A stretch of 12,094 bases of DNA from Myxococcales bacterium. GTDB lineage: Bacteria; Myxococcota_A; Polyangia; Nannocystales; Nannocystaceae. Within the stretch, counting starts at the first letter, position 1. The number at the start of each line of letters is the position of its first letter. The notes beneath the pieces are model-generated. The model did no database searches, was not told the origin of the DNA, and saw nothing but the letters and a program-made list of their open reading frames with translations. The stretch is taken from the NCBI GenBank assembly GCA_020431135.1, contig JAGQIT010000311.1:1-12094 (forward strand), read 5' to 3'. Shown piece after piece: positions 11,870 to 12,094 of this stretch. Both the position numbers and the translations under genes were made by a program.

Positions 11870-12094
11870 CTAGGTCCGGCTCGCCGACGGCGCCTCGGGG
11901 AGCATCCCGCGAAAACCGCTGCCGCGCCGGCTCAGGGTGTCGATCCGCGCCTGCGCCTCGCTCGCCAGCCGGGTCCCCGGGAAGGAGAGCGTGGTGTCGC
12001 GATAGGCCGCGAGGGCCCGCTCGCGGGCGCCGACCGACTCGTAGGCCTGCGCGAGGTGGAAGACGTAGATGATCCGCGCGGGGTTGAAGCGGAC
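11870..12094 (-). CDS. TPR-type repeat protein (partial, N-terminus off the right edge)
   Basis: The last 74 codons and a TAG stop are visible. The sequence begins VRFNPARIIYVFHLAQAYES and continues with GARERALAAYRDTTLSFPGT and then RLASEAQARIDTLSRR. This is the helix-turn-helix pattern of tetratricopeptide repeats: small residues at A/G positions, AxAYxxxxxxFPxT, then AxARIxxL. The wording is especially like the C-terminal TPR of CpoB/YbgF and other envelope outer-membrane lipoprotein scaffolds. The final 20 or so residues (GFRGMLPEAPSASRT) are non-repetitive. The frame runs open to the window end, so start, signal peptide and full length are unknown. It precedes the hydrolase gene in the same direction. 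Confidence 0.75.
   Translation of the reverse strand, partial: VRFNPARIIYVFHLAQAYESVGARERALAAYRDTTLSFPGTRLASEAQARIDTLSRRGSGFRGMLPEAPSASRT

Overview
The window is very GC-rich, with few AT-rich islands outside promoters. The gene content points to a myxobacterium: a CdnL/CarD-type regulator, a lysine/alanine-repeat histone H1-like protein, and several lipoproteins. One lipoprotein carries the Ser/Thr/Asp-rich linker common in the suborder Nannocystineae. The taxonomic placement is inferred from gene style only. I see no tRNA, rRNA, CRISPR array, insertion sequence or phage gene.

Layout, left to right. (1) 1-159, minus: the N-terminal part of a histone H1-like Lys/Ala protein with two candidate promoters, running off the left edge. 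(2) 489-1970, plus: leucyl aminopeptidase PepA with every metal and catalytic residue present. (3) 2324-2845, minus: CdnL/CarD transcription factor, convergent with pepA. (4) 2846-3141: a divergent intergenic region rich in palindromes. (5) 3142-3642, plus: a small lipoprotein, possibly read from a leaderless mRNA. (6) 3730-10228, minus: four envelope genes. In order of transcription these are a porin-like outer-membrane barrel, a secreted FMN_bind-type protein, a beta-propeller-like lipoprotein, and a polytopic 4Fe-4S protein of the NapH/NosR/CcoG type that overlaps the lipoprotein gene by ATGA. (7) 10320-10862, plus, divergent from the barrel gene: a lipoprotein with a DUF3347-like putative metal site. 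(8) 10903-11733, minus: an alpha/beta-hydrolase (lipase-like). (9) 11870-12094, minus: the C-terminus of a TPR-type protein entering from the right edge.

The most interesting part is 3730-10862. The outer-membrane barrel and the inner-membrane ferredoxin share a periplasmic linker design: repeated decapeptides of the form (A/T)PPx(A/P)(G/E)(V/I)E(D/E)(L/I), then a K-x-G-A-(L/V)-I element, then a Gly-rich GFFD/GGFFD element. Unrelated membrane domains carrying the same disordered arms suggests that both dock to a common partner, or assemble together across the periplasm. With an FMN_bind-type protein and a NosR-like iron-sulfur membrane protein, the cluster reads as a candidate trans-envelope redox system, possibly metal-linked given the DUF3347-like neighbour. 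The FMN_bind protein lacks the usual covalent flavin attachment motif, and no haem-binding CxxCH protein is encoded here. Substrate and direction of electron flow therefore cannot be read from the window.
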